DNA from: Cinclus cinclus | Taxonomy: Eukaryota; Chordata; Aves; Passeriformes; Cinclidae | NCBI RefSeq assembly: GCF_963662255.1 | Contig: NC_085046.1 | Location: 100,085,324 to 100,149,323, forward strand | DNA: 64,000 nucleotides | Direction of reading: 5' to 3' | Shown: in pieces, positions 51,601-63,240 of the stretch | Position numbering within the stretch: the stretch's first letter is position 1 | Layout: each line of letters starts with the position of its first letter | The notes under the pieces: model-generated | The model's input: only the letters and a program-made list of their open reading frames with translations | Database searches by the model: none | What the model was told of the DNA's origin: nothing | Position numbers and translations under genes: made by a program

Positions 51601-54399
51601 TTCTCACTGTGTTCCTGCAAGAGTAACCATGGAGAAGTAACACTACTTGTAAATGAACGCAGAGGTTATATCCTCTGAGAGAAACTTTTGAGACTGTTTG
51701 TTTCCTTAATTTATGAAAGCACATAATGGCAGAGAAGGCCCCACTTTACTTGTAGGTGAAGAAAAGGGGATCTGAGACCATTTTAGATAAGGTGAGATCA
51801 CTTATTTTCAGTAACTCAGGTAAGTAGAGGAGTATCCTTGCTACCTGACAAGGATTACACATTCTTATATTATTGAGGAGACAGTTGTGACTCCATCTTG
51901 TGAGCCTTAGCTGAAAATGCCTTTAAAGAGCAAATATGTCTGTGTTTAATGTGGTTTTCCATTGTTAGACTTGACATGCAAACAATGAAATGAGAGGAGT
52001 GTTAAATATAACTCCGTGCTTGGAATGCCATGCTTATGCAAGAAACCACACCAAACTGTGAGGGAAATAAGGAGAAAAAAATTGCAAGTGTTAGTGGGAA
52101 ACAAGTGTGCTTTGGGGTTGCCAGGCAAAGCATACAGGGTAATAAAAGGGATTTTGGAAAAGGAAAAAAGGAAGAGTTGCAAATCAGAATCTATTCTCTT
52201 GTTTCCCTCACCTCTCATTTTAGGAGTAGAACAATGTAACATTCACATCTGAAATGCTTCACAGATGTTTTGCTGGTGAAATGGGATGGGCATGTGTGGA
52301 GAGTAAAATCCACATCCTATTTATGCTCTGACTGCTGTTTATTTTAAAGGCTTTCTGTGGGCTTTATGACAGCAACAACTCACCTCCAATTTAAGTTATT
52401 TTAAAAATTTTGTATAATTTTTTGCCTAATTTTTGTATAATTATTTTGCCAAATAATTTTTGCCTAATTAGGAATGGGAGTGCCCTAAATGTGCTTATTT
52501 TGCTACAGCACACAAAACCTATCACGAACACCTAACCCCTCTGCTGTATACGTAGAGGTTGTAACTTTCCCTTTTTATACAAGCGTGGTTTTGTCACCTC
52601 TGCAATTAAGGTCCTTCTAAGCAGGTACAGCCCTTTGCCATGGGAATAGTGCCTGTAGAATAGCTCTCAATGAGTCTTTTCCCAGCTATTCCCAAAGTTG
52701 TGGAGCTGCACAAGGCTTAGTGTGAGAAATGCATAGGGGAAGGTTACCTAACCCAAACTCTTCTGGATTTTCTCCATGAGACAAGTGGTAATCATTTATT
52801 GTACAGGTCTGTGTTTCAGGCTTCCATTTTAAAAAGATGTTGAGCTAAGATGTCCTTGCCATGAAGAGTCCTGATACATTTGCATATGCGCACAGAAGCC
52901 CTCTTCAATGAGGTTTTCACAGGCTACATTCAAGCTATCATGCAGCAACTCAGGCTAAGTGTGCAAGAGAAAGATGCAAAGCCATTTTTCCCGTTTCCCA
53001 CTACATAAAAAGCTGTTATTCTTACCTCATTAGTATTACCTATTAGTATTACAATGAATAGCTATACCATTCTGGCTTTTAAGGAGCTTTCCTTAAATTT
53101 TTCATTTTACATATGTGCATAGAGGAACATGTCCACTGAGAAGTTTCTGAGAAGAAATCCACCAGCTGCAGAGCATTATACTGCCAACTGCTTTTAACTG
53201 TTTATTTAGCAGCATTTAATTGGTAGAAAACAACTTCTCTGATTGCACTTAACAATAATGAAACACTTACTGGATTCCCTCTAATAACATTTTAAATAGG
53301 GAAGAAACCACTGCCCACACATATTCTAATCAGAAGCTTCCATCGAGCTTAATTAAATCACATAAATGAGAGTCCTATTGTTCTTATCCTACTCAACCTC
53401 CCATTTCTTAAGTACCAGAAGAACTCCGTTTCAAGCAGTCTTCTGCAAGTTAATAAATCCATGCTGTGATGACTAGACTTTGAGAGAAGCGTCAGAGACT
53501 TTTAGAGACGCTGTCGTGGCAGTAAATTATTTTCCTCAGTGGCTGGCATAAGATGATGTGTGGTAAATTCATTTGTCTGCAGTCAATGAATGGTACTAAA
53601 ACCCAATTATTCCATTCCATTTGTTTTACATTAGGACATGACTTCTGAGGAGGAGGGATGTTGTACCCCTTCCTCCTCTGAAACAGATGAGGTATGGAGA
53701 AATTTGTGAAGGAAGCAGCCATTGCACATGGGTAGTGGGTCTCTGTTTTGTTTAATTCTGTTCTCTACTTCTGTAATGTTCTAAGAGAAATAATGAGGAA
53801 TTTGTTTCCTTTGAGTGGTATGTATTAGAGAAAAGGTGAAATGATATGAGGTTTTAATGGTTTCTGAAAAGCAGCTGCTATGTGGAGAAGAATAAAATGG
53901 TTAGAGCCACTTTCAGGATAGGAAGCTCTATTCCAGAGCTTCACTTTTGTGCCCTTGCAGACCTGGAATACTTTGTCTTACAGAAAAAGGGGCACAGCTA
54001 GATCCTTGTTTTGTGGAATCAGGTGTTCTGGTTAAGGTCTAATTTCTAGTAAAATTCAGAGATTTTTCTCTCTGTGACCTTTTATCTGAGCTGAGTGGGA
54101 GACATAGCCATGCACTGAGGATATTAGGGAGAGAAATTTTGTCACTGGCCTTCATACTTTTCATTTTGCATGAGTTCTCTTGTTTTCTACTCATGACTTT
54201 ACCTTTCTGAGCCAAGTAATAATCTGCACAGCCCTTTGTTACTAAACAATTGTGGAAAGCCGACCTCATGATGTAAGATGTATAAAGAACAAAGAGTTGA
54301 CAGCTATGCACACAACTTTAGTGCTTCATTACTACGACCAGAAAGGGTACCTAGAAATAATGAAATAATTTTCTTCTAACTTTTTCCCGGTAAAGAAGA
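48601..54399. other. Gene-free DNA
   Basis: No gene or named repeat is recognised over 5.8 kb. A 123-codon plus-strand frame at 50078-50449 lacks a domain or splice context. Simple features are a (TTG)n stretch near 51222-51239 and short T-rich duplications of a GTATAATTTTTTGCCTAATT type near 52410-52470. Confidence 0.55.
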
Positions 54400-54905
54400 A
54401 TTATAGAGGATGGAAGAAAAACATCTAGTCTGACATTGATCATTCAATTAGAGTAGGTTGCTGGGAGCCTTCTCCAGTTTGGCTTTGATAATATGGAGAA
54501 TGGAGACTCCACAGCCTCTCTAGGTAACCTGTTTCAGTCATCAACCACCCTTTCAGTAATAAAGATTCTGCTATATTTAAGCTTAATTTTGTGGGTTTCC
54601 ATTTGTGCCCATTGCCTCATGTCCTGTTACTGGGCCTCACGGAACAGAGTCCAGCTCTGTCTTCTTTATTGTCTCACATCAGATACTTATATGCATTGTT
54701 GAGATACCCCTGAGTACTACCCGTTACCTCTGCTCTCCAGGCTAAACATTCTCAGGTCTCTTCTTGTATGTCAGATCACCTATGTCCTCTAACCACCTTC
54801 ACAACAATTTTCTGGACTGACTCCCATCTCTCTCCTACCAGGGAGACAAAAACTGGACCCAGCCCTCCAGATGCAGACTCACCAAGGGTTGAGTAGTCTC
54901 TAAAT
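54400..54905 (-). mobile_element. CR1 LINE fragment, 3' portion (diverged)
   Basis: The plus strand reads as antisense of an older CR1 3' region. The order is GAGCCTTCTCCAGTTTGGC, ACTCCACAGCCTCTCTAGG with AACCTGTTTCAG, TGCCTCATGTCCTGTTACTG, CCAGGCTAAACATTCTCAGG, then ACTGGACCCAGCCCTCCAGA with TGCAGACTCACCA. The order is that of the family but divergence is higher than in the 44.7 kb copy. No intact frame remains. Confidence 0.85.
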
Positions 54906-54954
54906 CTGTGATGACTTGTCTCAATTTTCTTCTTGTTCATAGCATATTTCAAAA

Positions 54955-55165
54955 TTATTTATAGGATTACTTGCTCCATCACCTTTCTGGACACTGAGGC
55001 GTGGCTGGCCAGTCTGTAGTTCCTCCCATCCTGCTGCTTGCCTTTCTTGAAGAGAGCAGTGATGGTTGCTTTCTGCCAGCCCTCAGGAACATTCCCCAAG
55101 TTGCCATGACTTTTCAAAGATAATTGAGAGTGACTTTGATATATGGGAGGAAGTATGAACACAAA
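54955..55165 (-). mobile_element. CR1 LINE fragment, reverse-transcriptase part
   Basis: The minus strand encodes a recognisable piece of the CR1 polymerase: VPEGWQKATITALFKKGKQQ, then NYR, and a few residues on KVMEQVIL. These correspond to the family's PEDWRKANVTPVFKKGKK, NYRPVSLTS and GKVMEQ blocks. The arginine of NYR is kept but the PVSLTS part is degraded. It lies about 50 bases beyond the 3' fragment at 54400-54905 in the same orientation, so the two are probably one insertion that lost most of the middle of its reverse-transcriptase frame. Confidence 0.85.
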
Positions 55166-55410
55166 TCTAGCTGCTGTGGTTATGAGCTGCCTATCTGCCT
55201 GTTTGCCTGGAACTTAAATCAGCCATTTCAAACCTATTCACTTAGATATGGAAAAGACACAACTTTTATATCAGTTTTTAAGTATTAATTTGTGTCAAAA
55301 CTTGAAGTCATACAGTTTGATTCTGCCTCTAAGATTGAATTCTTGCGGGTGCTGATCAGTATTGTCTTCAGTGGCATTATGAAAATGAGAATATGTTGGA
55401 TGGGACCATT

Positions 55411-55468
55411 TATGTGATTATTGAGCTATTTATGAGCTATGATAGCTATGAGCTATTTATGTGATTAT
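55411..55468. repeat. Local imperfect repeats of GAGCTATTTATG
   Basis: The words TTTATGTGATTAT, GAGCTATTTATGAGCTATGA and GAGCTATTTATGTGATTATA alternate over about 58 bases, apparently from slippage or template switching. No element is recognised. Confidence 0.8.
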
Positions 55469-56099
55469 AATTATTCACTGTAGAAGTTTCAGATTCTCTG
55501 GCAACAAGCAAAACCAATTATCTATTTCTCTCTGTGCAGTTGTATAAATACAGAATATGTTCATCCTCTGTAAAAAGAGTGATGTAATGAAAATCACCAT
55601 CTGTGGTATTAATGCTTAGCAGCTGGGATATTTTTGTGCATAAATAAAAGTTCATGTGCCCATCCATGATATCTGATATTTTTGATACCTGGTTCTTTCA
55701 ACCAACTACACCATGGGAATCTATTTAAGAAACACAGTTGCAGCCCAGTCAACAACACATTATATTTGTAACTTTAAATGGCTGATTTTTCCCCCTAAAA
55801 GCACTACCTTGCCCCACCTGGACAGTTACAGAATTAAAAAAGAGCTCTCTTTTGCTTCTCATACAAGCTTTTAAACCCATGATACGTAATTACAAACTTA
55901 TAAATTATATTTGGGAGTGTTAAGCATCTAGAACTTTAGATAATACTTCTTGTGATTAAAACATCTTAAAATCAAACCTGAAGATCTCTGGTTTGATAAG
56001 AAGCCAAAACATTTAAAATTAGTAGTATTTCAGCAGCATTTTGTTTAAACTTTATTGTGTCTCATTTCATAAGTTGTAAACTAAACATTGAAATGTTAT
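55469..56099. other. Gene-free AT-rich DNA
   Basis: No gene or named repeat is recognised between the local repeat and the CR1 pair. Confidence 0.55.
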
Positions 56100-56665
56100 A
56101 TTCATTATGAAGTATGGCAAGTTGAACATGAGTCAGCTGTGCCCTGGTAGCCAGGAGGGCCAGCCCTGTCCTGGGGGCCATCAGGGACAGCATCACAGCT
56201 GGGCAAGGGAGGGGATTGTCCTGATCTGCTCTGAGCTGGGGTGGACTCACCTCCAGTGCTGGGGCCAGGTTTGGGTACCACAATACAAGGAAGATAGTAA
56301 ACTATCAAGGAGTGTCCACAGGAGGGCCATGAGGATAGTGAAGGGCCTTGAGGGGAAGCCACATGAGAAGTGGCTGAGGTCCCTTGGTCTGTTCAGCCTG
56401 GAGGGGACTGACACCTCATTTCAGTTACAGCTTCCTCATGGTGGGAAGAGGAGGGGCAGCCACTGATCTCTGCTCTGTGCTGACCAGTGATAGGACTCAT
56501 GGGAATGGCCTATGTTGTGTCAGGGGAGGTTTAGGTTATACATAAGGAGAAGATTTTCCTCCCAAAAGGTGGCTGGGCACTGGAAGAGGCTTCCAGGGAA
56601 GTGGTCACAGCACCAAGCTTGACAGAATTCAAGAAATGCTTGGGCAATCATGCCTCAGCCTCCAG
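56100..56665 (+). mobile_element. CR1 LINE fragment, lacks its extreme 3' end
   Basis: The plus strand runs in CR1 order. It starts with a part equivalent to the end of the reverse-transcriptase frame (the TTTGGGTACCACAATACAAG block, then GTGTCCACAGGAGGGCCATGAGG and GAGGTCCCTTGGTCTGTTCAG). It continues in the untranslated region (CTCATGGTGGGAAGAGGAGG, TGTCAGGGGAGGTTTAGGTTA and TGGGCACTGGAAGAGGCTTCC) to CAAGAAATGCTTGGGCAATC. The last 80 or so bases of CR1, including the terminal repeat, are missing. They appear in the opposite orientation immediately downstream. Confidence 0.92.
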
Positions 56666-56701
56666 ACCTCATGCTTTAAATGTCTGTGTTTTACAAAATT
56701 A

Positions 56702-56840
56702 CTTTTCTAGAATCAGTGTCATGGGATATCCAGAGTTGAAAGAGACCCACAACTCCCAGCTCTGCACAGGACAACCCAAGGATCACACTATGTGCCTGTG
56801 AGAATTGCCCAGATGCTTCTAGAACTCTCTCTCAACTACC
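56702..56840 (-). mobile_element. CR1 LINE 3' end, inverted relative to its neighbour
   Basis: The plus strand AGAATCAGTGTCATGGGATA, then GAGTTGAAAGAGACCCACAA, CTCTGCACAGGACAACCCAAGG and ACACTATGTGCCTGTGAGAA reads as the antisense of the CR1 3' end. It continues to CAGATGCTTCTAGAACTCTC, which is the complement of the block that ends the preceding plus-strand fragment. It is a separate 5'-truncated insertion or the product of an inversion. Confidence 0.88.
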
Positions 56841-57894
56841 ATTAAAGTCTGAACATGCTACTCAGTTTTCACTTACTTTATCCAAAATACTTCATTTTCC
56901 TCATACTTTTGTATGAAAAACAGCTATGGGGTGCATTTCTGTGTCTTGGATTTAACATAAATAATACTAGCATAATTTTCTTGATTTCTGTTCTCTCATA
57001 TTCCTTGGAGTTAACTTTTTGGTACTCTTGCTCTTTTACTTAAATTTCCATTTTATAAAATGAGCTAATAAAGGATTTATTGGAATTTCTGATACCATCC
57101 AGCCTGAGATCTTCAGAAAATTTATCAAGTTATTTTCTGAGCCCAAACAGTCATATGAATTTCTTTAAAACAGTTGATACTGTGTAAAATCTAAAGTACT
57201 GTAGGTGATTGCACAAGGATTTTCGTTATTAGACTGTGAAACTGCTCTAATAACTATTTTAAAGAAACTGTGGTTTCAAGTGTTTGAATCACCTTTTAAC
57301 AAGCAAATATTAAAAAAAAAATTCTGTCAAGTGCAGCTTGTGTGCATAGTGGTCAGACTGGGCAAACTCTGCTGATAGCTTATTATCAAATTAGATAAAT
57401 CTCCTGAGATCTCATGTGCAAATAGTGTACATTCAAGATGTGAACTGCTGAAATAAGGCAGTGAAGCATGGGGTATGCAAAAAGTGGAGTTTAAGCCAAA
57501 GCTCTAGTGGATGATCTGGTTTTGCCAAATCTTTTGGGCTTGCTACAGCAAAGAAGAATGGATGAATTTGAGGATAACAGTAAAGTAGGTGTCTTACAGG
57601 GATGAAAACTATGAGGGGTAAGCTGGAGGAAAACAAAAGGATCTGTTTGAATACAATGAATATGAAGGGTGCTGAAGTCACGATCCAGGCAGTATGACGT
57701 TTGATGATCTGGGTTTGAGTGTGTTGGGTAGGCAGATTGCCCCTTGCAGCCTGCAGTGAGGCAAGCCAGGATGAATGTTGCCACTGCCTATCTCCCTTCT
57801 ATGTCAGACTAGTTAAAAAACTGGTGAGTTGTAGCAAAAGGCTGGATTTTCTTGTTTGGTATTCATATGCTTTTTGCTGAATACAAGTGAGTAA
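56841..57894. other. Gene-free DNA
   Basis: No gene or repeat is recognised. Overlapping minus-strand frames of 82-97 codons at 57433-57784 lack any domain. Confidence 0.55.
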
Positions 57895-57972
57895 ATTGGC
57901 CCTACTTGATCAGAGGGGTCGGACAAGACAACCCCAGAGGTACCTTCCAATCTAAACCATTTTGTAATTCTG
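57895..57972 (+). mobile_element. CR1 LINE 3' tail (very short copy)
   Basis: The plus strand CCCTACTTGATCAGAGGGGTC, then GGACAAGACAACCCCAGAGG, TACCTTCCAATCTAAACCATTT and TGTAATTCTGAG is the canonical CR1 3' end. It finishes in a decayed ATTCTGTG-type terminal repeat. About 78 bases are present and there is no coding sequence. Confidence 0.9.
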
Positions 57973-59240
57973 AGAACAATGGATTTTGCAAAGTCAGAAG
58001 AAAGATGTTGAATAAGAACTCTGCATATGAGTCTGCTGAAGAATTGTAACCTTTCCTGTAATTTGAAATTTCATTTTCAGATGCTGTGTGGGAATGACTG
58101 TCCATGGTGTCTCAAGAATCACATTCTGATGTCTCTGGGATGAGACCACAGGTAATCACCATCAGCTAGTGATAAGATGGTATTTTTTTTTCTCAGTCAA
58201 AATAGATGTGTTCTAGGCAGGAACTGATGGTATATAAGATAGCAACACTGTGCAGAAAGTACTGGGTGGTTGATGTGCTGTTGATGAACTATGTAGCATA
58301 ATGTCCAGGGCATCAGATTATATTATTAATGCTACACTGAAAGGAATATCAAAGGTCTTTTGTGGTTTGTGAAGTAAACTGTTTTCACATGGCAGTAAAT
58401 ACAAGATGGTGATGCAGGCAAATAGTAATCATGAAATGACAACAAAGAAGCTTTGAAAATGCCAGTGCATTTTTAAATGAAATGAGAAGTAATATTAGGG
58501 TGAAATTTACTCATTTCAAGAGCCCCATATTTTCTTTTTCATACAAATTAAAGCTTCGATCAAAACTGTGTCTTGCTATGAGATAAGGAGACCATTGCCC
58601 CAAATGATCAGTCACTTGTGGCTTTCTGTATTGGAAGAACCAACCCTTTTAGAGTGATGTCACCTACAGAAATGAATAGGGAGATTGCAGCTGTTAGTCT
58701 CTGCCCACATGGGACAAAGGGCATACTTTTCCCCAGGAAATGAGAGCTACCACTTATTTCTTATGCCTACTAATCAAAACCCTTTTAAGCAAAGAAAAGG
58801 AGGATAAAACACAGACATTAACATTTTCTGTCCTGCTTCTGTGGTCTAGGTAAGAATTTGATATTAGTCCAAACATTTTCTCTGAGGATTTAATGATAGA
58901 AATTTATCTGCTTTGATGGTCTCTTTCTGAGTGTTTCTGAGCACTGTCTGAATCTTCTGTTGGAAGATTCAGAGGAAACTATTTTTACTGATATTGTAAA
59001 ACTCCTTTTCTAGAAATAAAAAGGAGTTATCTTTATAGTAGAGAGAGCCATTCTTTTATCCCTAAACTCTGGTGCTGGTGTTTCTGTATATGAAGCCAAA
59101 GGATTTCTTGGAACAAATTCAGGCTTGCTCCTTTGAGTCACTTTAGTGTCATTTACACAGATTTTTCCCTCTAAAGCATCAGAAGTACCTTAATTTGTGA
59201 ACAAACCATTTTAAAGGTGACTATGTCTTTATCACTCAGC

Positions 59241-59258
59241 TATATATATATATATATT
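59241..59258. repeat. (TA)n microsatellite
   Basis: About eight TA units in a pure run, preceded by C and followed by TTAAG. Confidence 0.93.
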
Positions 59259-62200
59259 TAAGATAAAAAATAATGAGTAAAATAAACTCCTTTACTTCAT
59301 TGAGACTTGAAACTCACAACTACCCAGACTTGAAACTTTCTACTGGAAAGACAAAGTATCATCACTTTACTTACCTTGGAGGCCCTTCTTGAAAGATATT
59401 TTATTTGTAAAGGAAAGAACTTTGTACTCTGGAGCTCTGGAAACATTCGCATTTTGCCGCTTAATGTCTAAACTCCCCAATCAGTGTTTTAAAATGCCTA
59501 AAAATGTTTGAAGTGCATTTTGAGAAGGAATCATGGGAAGTTATTTGAATATGCTAATTATCCAGGAGCTAGATTAATAGTCACTTTTGCAAGGATGGTT
59601 TCTTACTAAGGTGCTGTTCTTTTTCGTATGCCTTAAGTGGACCACATATGCTACATACTTTCTCTATATAGTAACAAGTCTCTTATTTTCTTCTCTTTTT
59701 TTCCCCCCAATGTTGACTCAAAACACTAATAATCTTTCTTACTACAGAAAGGATAGCCACTTCCTAGGTCTTGTTTCACTTGCAAGTATTCCAGAGCAAA
59801 CAAAATATTCCTGTGGATACAAAAAAAGTCAGCAGCTCACTGGACTAGAGAGCTTCTTGCATTCTCCCTACCCCTCCGTACAGCACAGCTCCTCCTTTGT
59901 ATCAGTCTGCCAACCTTCCTTCTGTACCTACTCTCCTTGGGTCACCTTGCCTGTGACTTGTTCTAAAGCTCTCAGCTACTCATAAACCATTTTGTATCTT
60001 TGTATCACCTGCTAGTACAGGAAGGGAACCAGGCTTCTGCTGTAGGTACTGAGAAAAAGTGACTGAACCTGTTCAAGAGGTGTTGCCACCTGGTTCCGTC
60101 ACAGAGATTTGAGCTGATGGGGGCAGGACCTTGAATCCACTTAACCTGCCTTTCTGGGCCAGTGTATGCCTTCTGAGTAGGCACAGGTCTGCCAGACATC
60201 AGATTCTTGTCCAGAACATTACTTGTCAAAGATACAAAATCCAGGTAGAGATGGCTCTGAAGCAGTCCTGCTGGAAAATAAAAGAGAAACTGCAATAAAA
60301 CCCAGTAGGTGCATTTAGTAAGATAGTTTCAAACAATGGCCAAGCCATACTATTTCTGGTATGTTGGTCTATGTGCCTCCTTAAGTGCTTAGTTTCTTAA
60401 CAGTGGCAGATGCTTAATGTTTGCTTGTTAAAACTAGAAAATCAACTGTGTAGCTATACCAAGTACACTGCTCATGCCTGTTCTTGTTGGAAAGCTTATT
60501 TCTTTCTGTTTGGCTGGCTGCTTACCTCAAGGTAAAGGAAGCCATCAGTATTAAATGCAATGACTGGCATCACTGCTTGGTTTCTATAACTGCTTTTACA
60601 GCAGACAAGAAACCAAGGGAGGAAAAGTGCTTTGGCACATGGTTTGATCAGTGTTTTGAGCTCTTAGTTATGCTCTGTGCTTAAATCTGGAAGTTTGCCT
60701 TGAGACAGTGAGTAAAACTCTCTGCGTATTAAAAGGTAATATTAAGCAATACTTCTGTTTACTAAAGAAGAATCCTATGGAAGAAAATAAGGCAAGAAGT
60801 TCAGTACCTCTTGTCTGCTTCCCTTTTTTGTTTTCTCACTTTTTTACTGTGTGTGGTCAGACAGTGAGGGTAAAGCACTGATGCTTCTTCTGATGAATAC
60901 CTACGTGGCATTTTTTACTGTGTAAGCACTCCAAGCATCGTGATCCCTGGGCGTGCTGGTGTAACACCAAAATTTGGAAACCTTCTTCCATTGAAAGAAT
61001 TGTCATTTCTTAGGCTAAAGGAGATCTTGCCTCATCCTGATAGTTGTATCCAGAGCAGAGTGGCCCCAGGTGGAATCTTTTACACCAGGTATGCCTTTTA
61101 GCAGTGGACTCTTCTCCCCTGATGAGGGGAATATTTCCAGATTTTCATGATGGTTCGCAATATCTTATATCTCCTGATAAAGGGCAGGAGAGGGAGTCGG
61201 GAGAAGGAGGAAAAGGTCAAATAACAATTTCTTGTGAGATGGAAATATTGTTTCTTTAATTTATCAGCTCTCATTGGCTGCTAAATCTTGTGATTAATCA
61301 AAAAACCAAACTTTTATTAGAGCATTTTGTCAGCATGCTCAGAAAGCAGAATAAGAGATACAAGGGCTACTGGAAAAGGCAGGGAGCTATCAGGAAAATA
61401 TTTACATTTAGGGGCGGTGATTTTAACTGATAAGGAACGCAGCAACTACTGAACCTTCAGACACTGTTTATGTGCCAGCTGTCCTCTTTTTTCCCCTCTC
61501 TTGGATGGTTGGCTGATGGTGCTGTGGAAGCTGCTGTGGTGCCTGCTTTGAAAGAAGAGCCACCTAAGGTTTTCTCAATGCATCCTTTGTGAACACAGTG
61601 ACTTGGGTATGTCACTGTCATGTAGTAAGTACATATATGTACTCATCTTGTTTGACCTCTTCAGTTTCCTGTGTTTTTAATCCATCCTGTTGTGTTGGAT
61701 CTCAGTCCAAACCAACAGTGACTAATAAATATTTATACAAATACGTGTTAATTTATTTCTTGGCAGAATGCTTTCTGGTCTTTTTAGCCAACATTTAAGG
61801 TGTGAGAACACCATCTCATCAGTTTTGGGGATTTTTAGATGCATGATTTTTATTTGACTGATATGTCTATAAAGCTATTATCTTTCTTACATCTGACTAA
61901 TTGGATCAGCTCTACTACAGCAAAAATTGCTTTTTTTCAGATAAGACAAAATTCTCAACAATTCCTTTGCTAAAGAACTTTTTCACTTCCTCAAAGAATT
62001 TGTGCAAAGTAGGAGCTATGCTTCAAGAAGCAGGAAGCAGGTAATTTTAATTCTAGTAGGACACCCACAATCCCTTTCCAACCACAGGGTAATTTTCATC
62101 TAGTTTAGTTAGGTTTTGGATAAACTTCTCTCTCTTATCTGTCATCTAGAAAAATGCAGAGCATGCTGAATCTCATGCAAGTGACAAAAGTACCTCCACC

Positions 62201-63228
62201 ATCCTTAATGAACAGTGTGGATCTGGGAGCAAAATGCTCTTCCATTGCCATTAAGGCATTCCTGTCTTTAATCTTTACACTTACTATTCAGGAGCTATTG
62301 ATTATACTTACTATTCAAGAAATTTCCACAGCTGTCAAATGGGCCTTAAAACAACCAGAAATGCCCTCTAGGATGTATGACTTAGTGTAAGAGAAAGATT
62401 AAGGGCTGGATACATCAGTTATCTCATCTAAATGTAATTCAAATTTCAGAGACGAGTTTCCTATACAGTTCACAGAGAGAGTTGTCTAAAAAAGAGGAGA
62501 ATGAATTTTGAACTCCTTTACTATATACCTGAAACAGACAGCCTGGATAGCACTTCTAATGCAGTTTAGTATCCAAATGTTGCCTGCCTCCAGAAGAGCT
62601 TGAAGATTGTTCTAGTATACAAAGCTGACTATCTGTCACTTAGTGGAAGCTGTGGTAGTGAACTTCCAAATTTTAATGGCCATTTTATTTTTCATCCTGC
62701 TAAAAAACCCTTGATGTTTGTCTTCAGCTTCTGTTGCTCAGAGTGAGTTTGCAGTGGTTTTTAGAAAAATTACTCTGTCATCACTCCATTCCATGCGGGT
62801 CATGCCAGGTCTGCATTACAATTGTGTCCAAGCTGAAACTAGAAGTACAGTTCAACTGAATTATGTTGCTTTGAAAAAAAGTTTTGTGGATTTTGCTTAG
62901 TCTTTTCTTCTGCTACCTCTCTTTTGATGTCCCTCAACTCATCTGCCATCAGCTGGACTCATGGCTCCTAAGATCTATAAAAATGATGATGATAATATTG
63001 AATTTTAACATCCAATAGCATCTTCCACATGTTGCTTTGCTCGTATCTAAAACCTGGAGTGCATTTTTGAAGCATGGTTAATGGAATGCTGGAAGATTTG
63101 ACCGAGAGTACTGTTTGTTTTATCCCTTTGTTAAGTTCTAGAATCCAATTAGACATTGTGCGTCTGCAAAATAATTACAGAGTGAATGCTGTTAACTGGA
63201 ATACTTCACATGATGCAATTCTTCTCCT

Positions 63229-63240
63229 CCCCCCCCCCCC
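63229..63240. repeat. C homopolymer of 12
   Basis: A run of twelve C on the plus strand, preceded by CTTCTCCT and followed by GCC. Homopolymers of this kind are common sites of sequencing error, so the exact length may be unreliable. Confidence 0.9.

Noticed and set aside
59587..59985. 132-codon plus-strand open frame
   Set aside because: Serine-, leucine- and phenylalanine-rich composition expected from T/C-rich DNA. It has no domain, splice context or regulatory signal.
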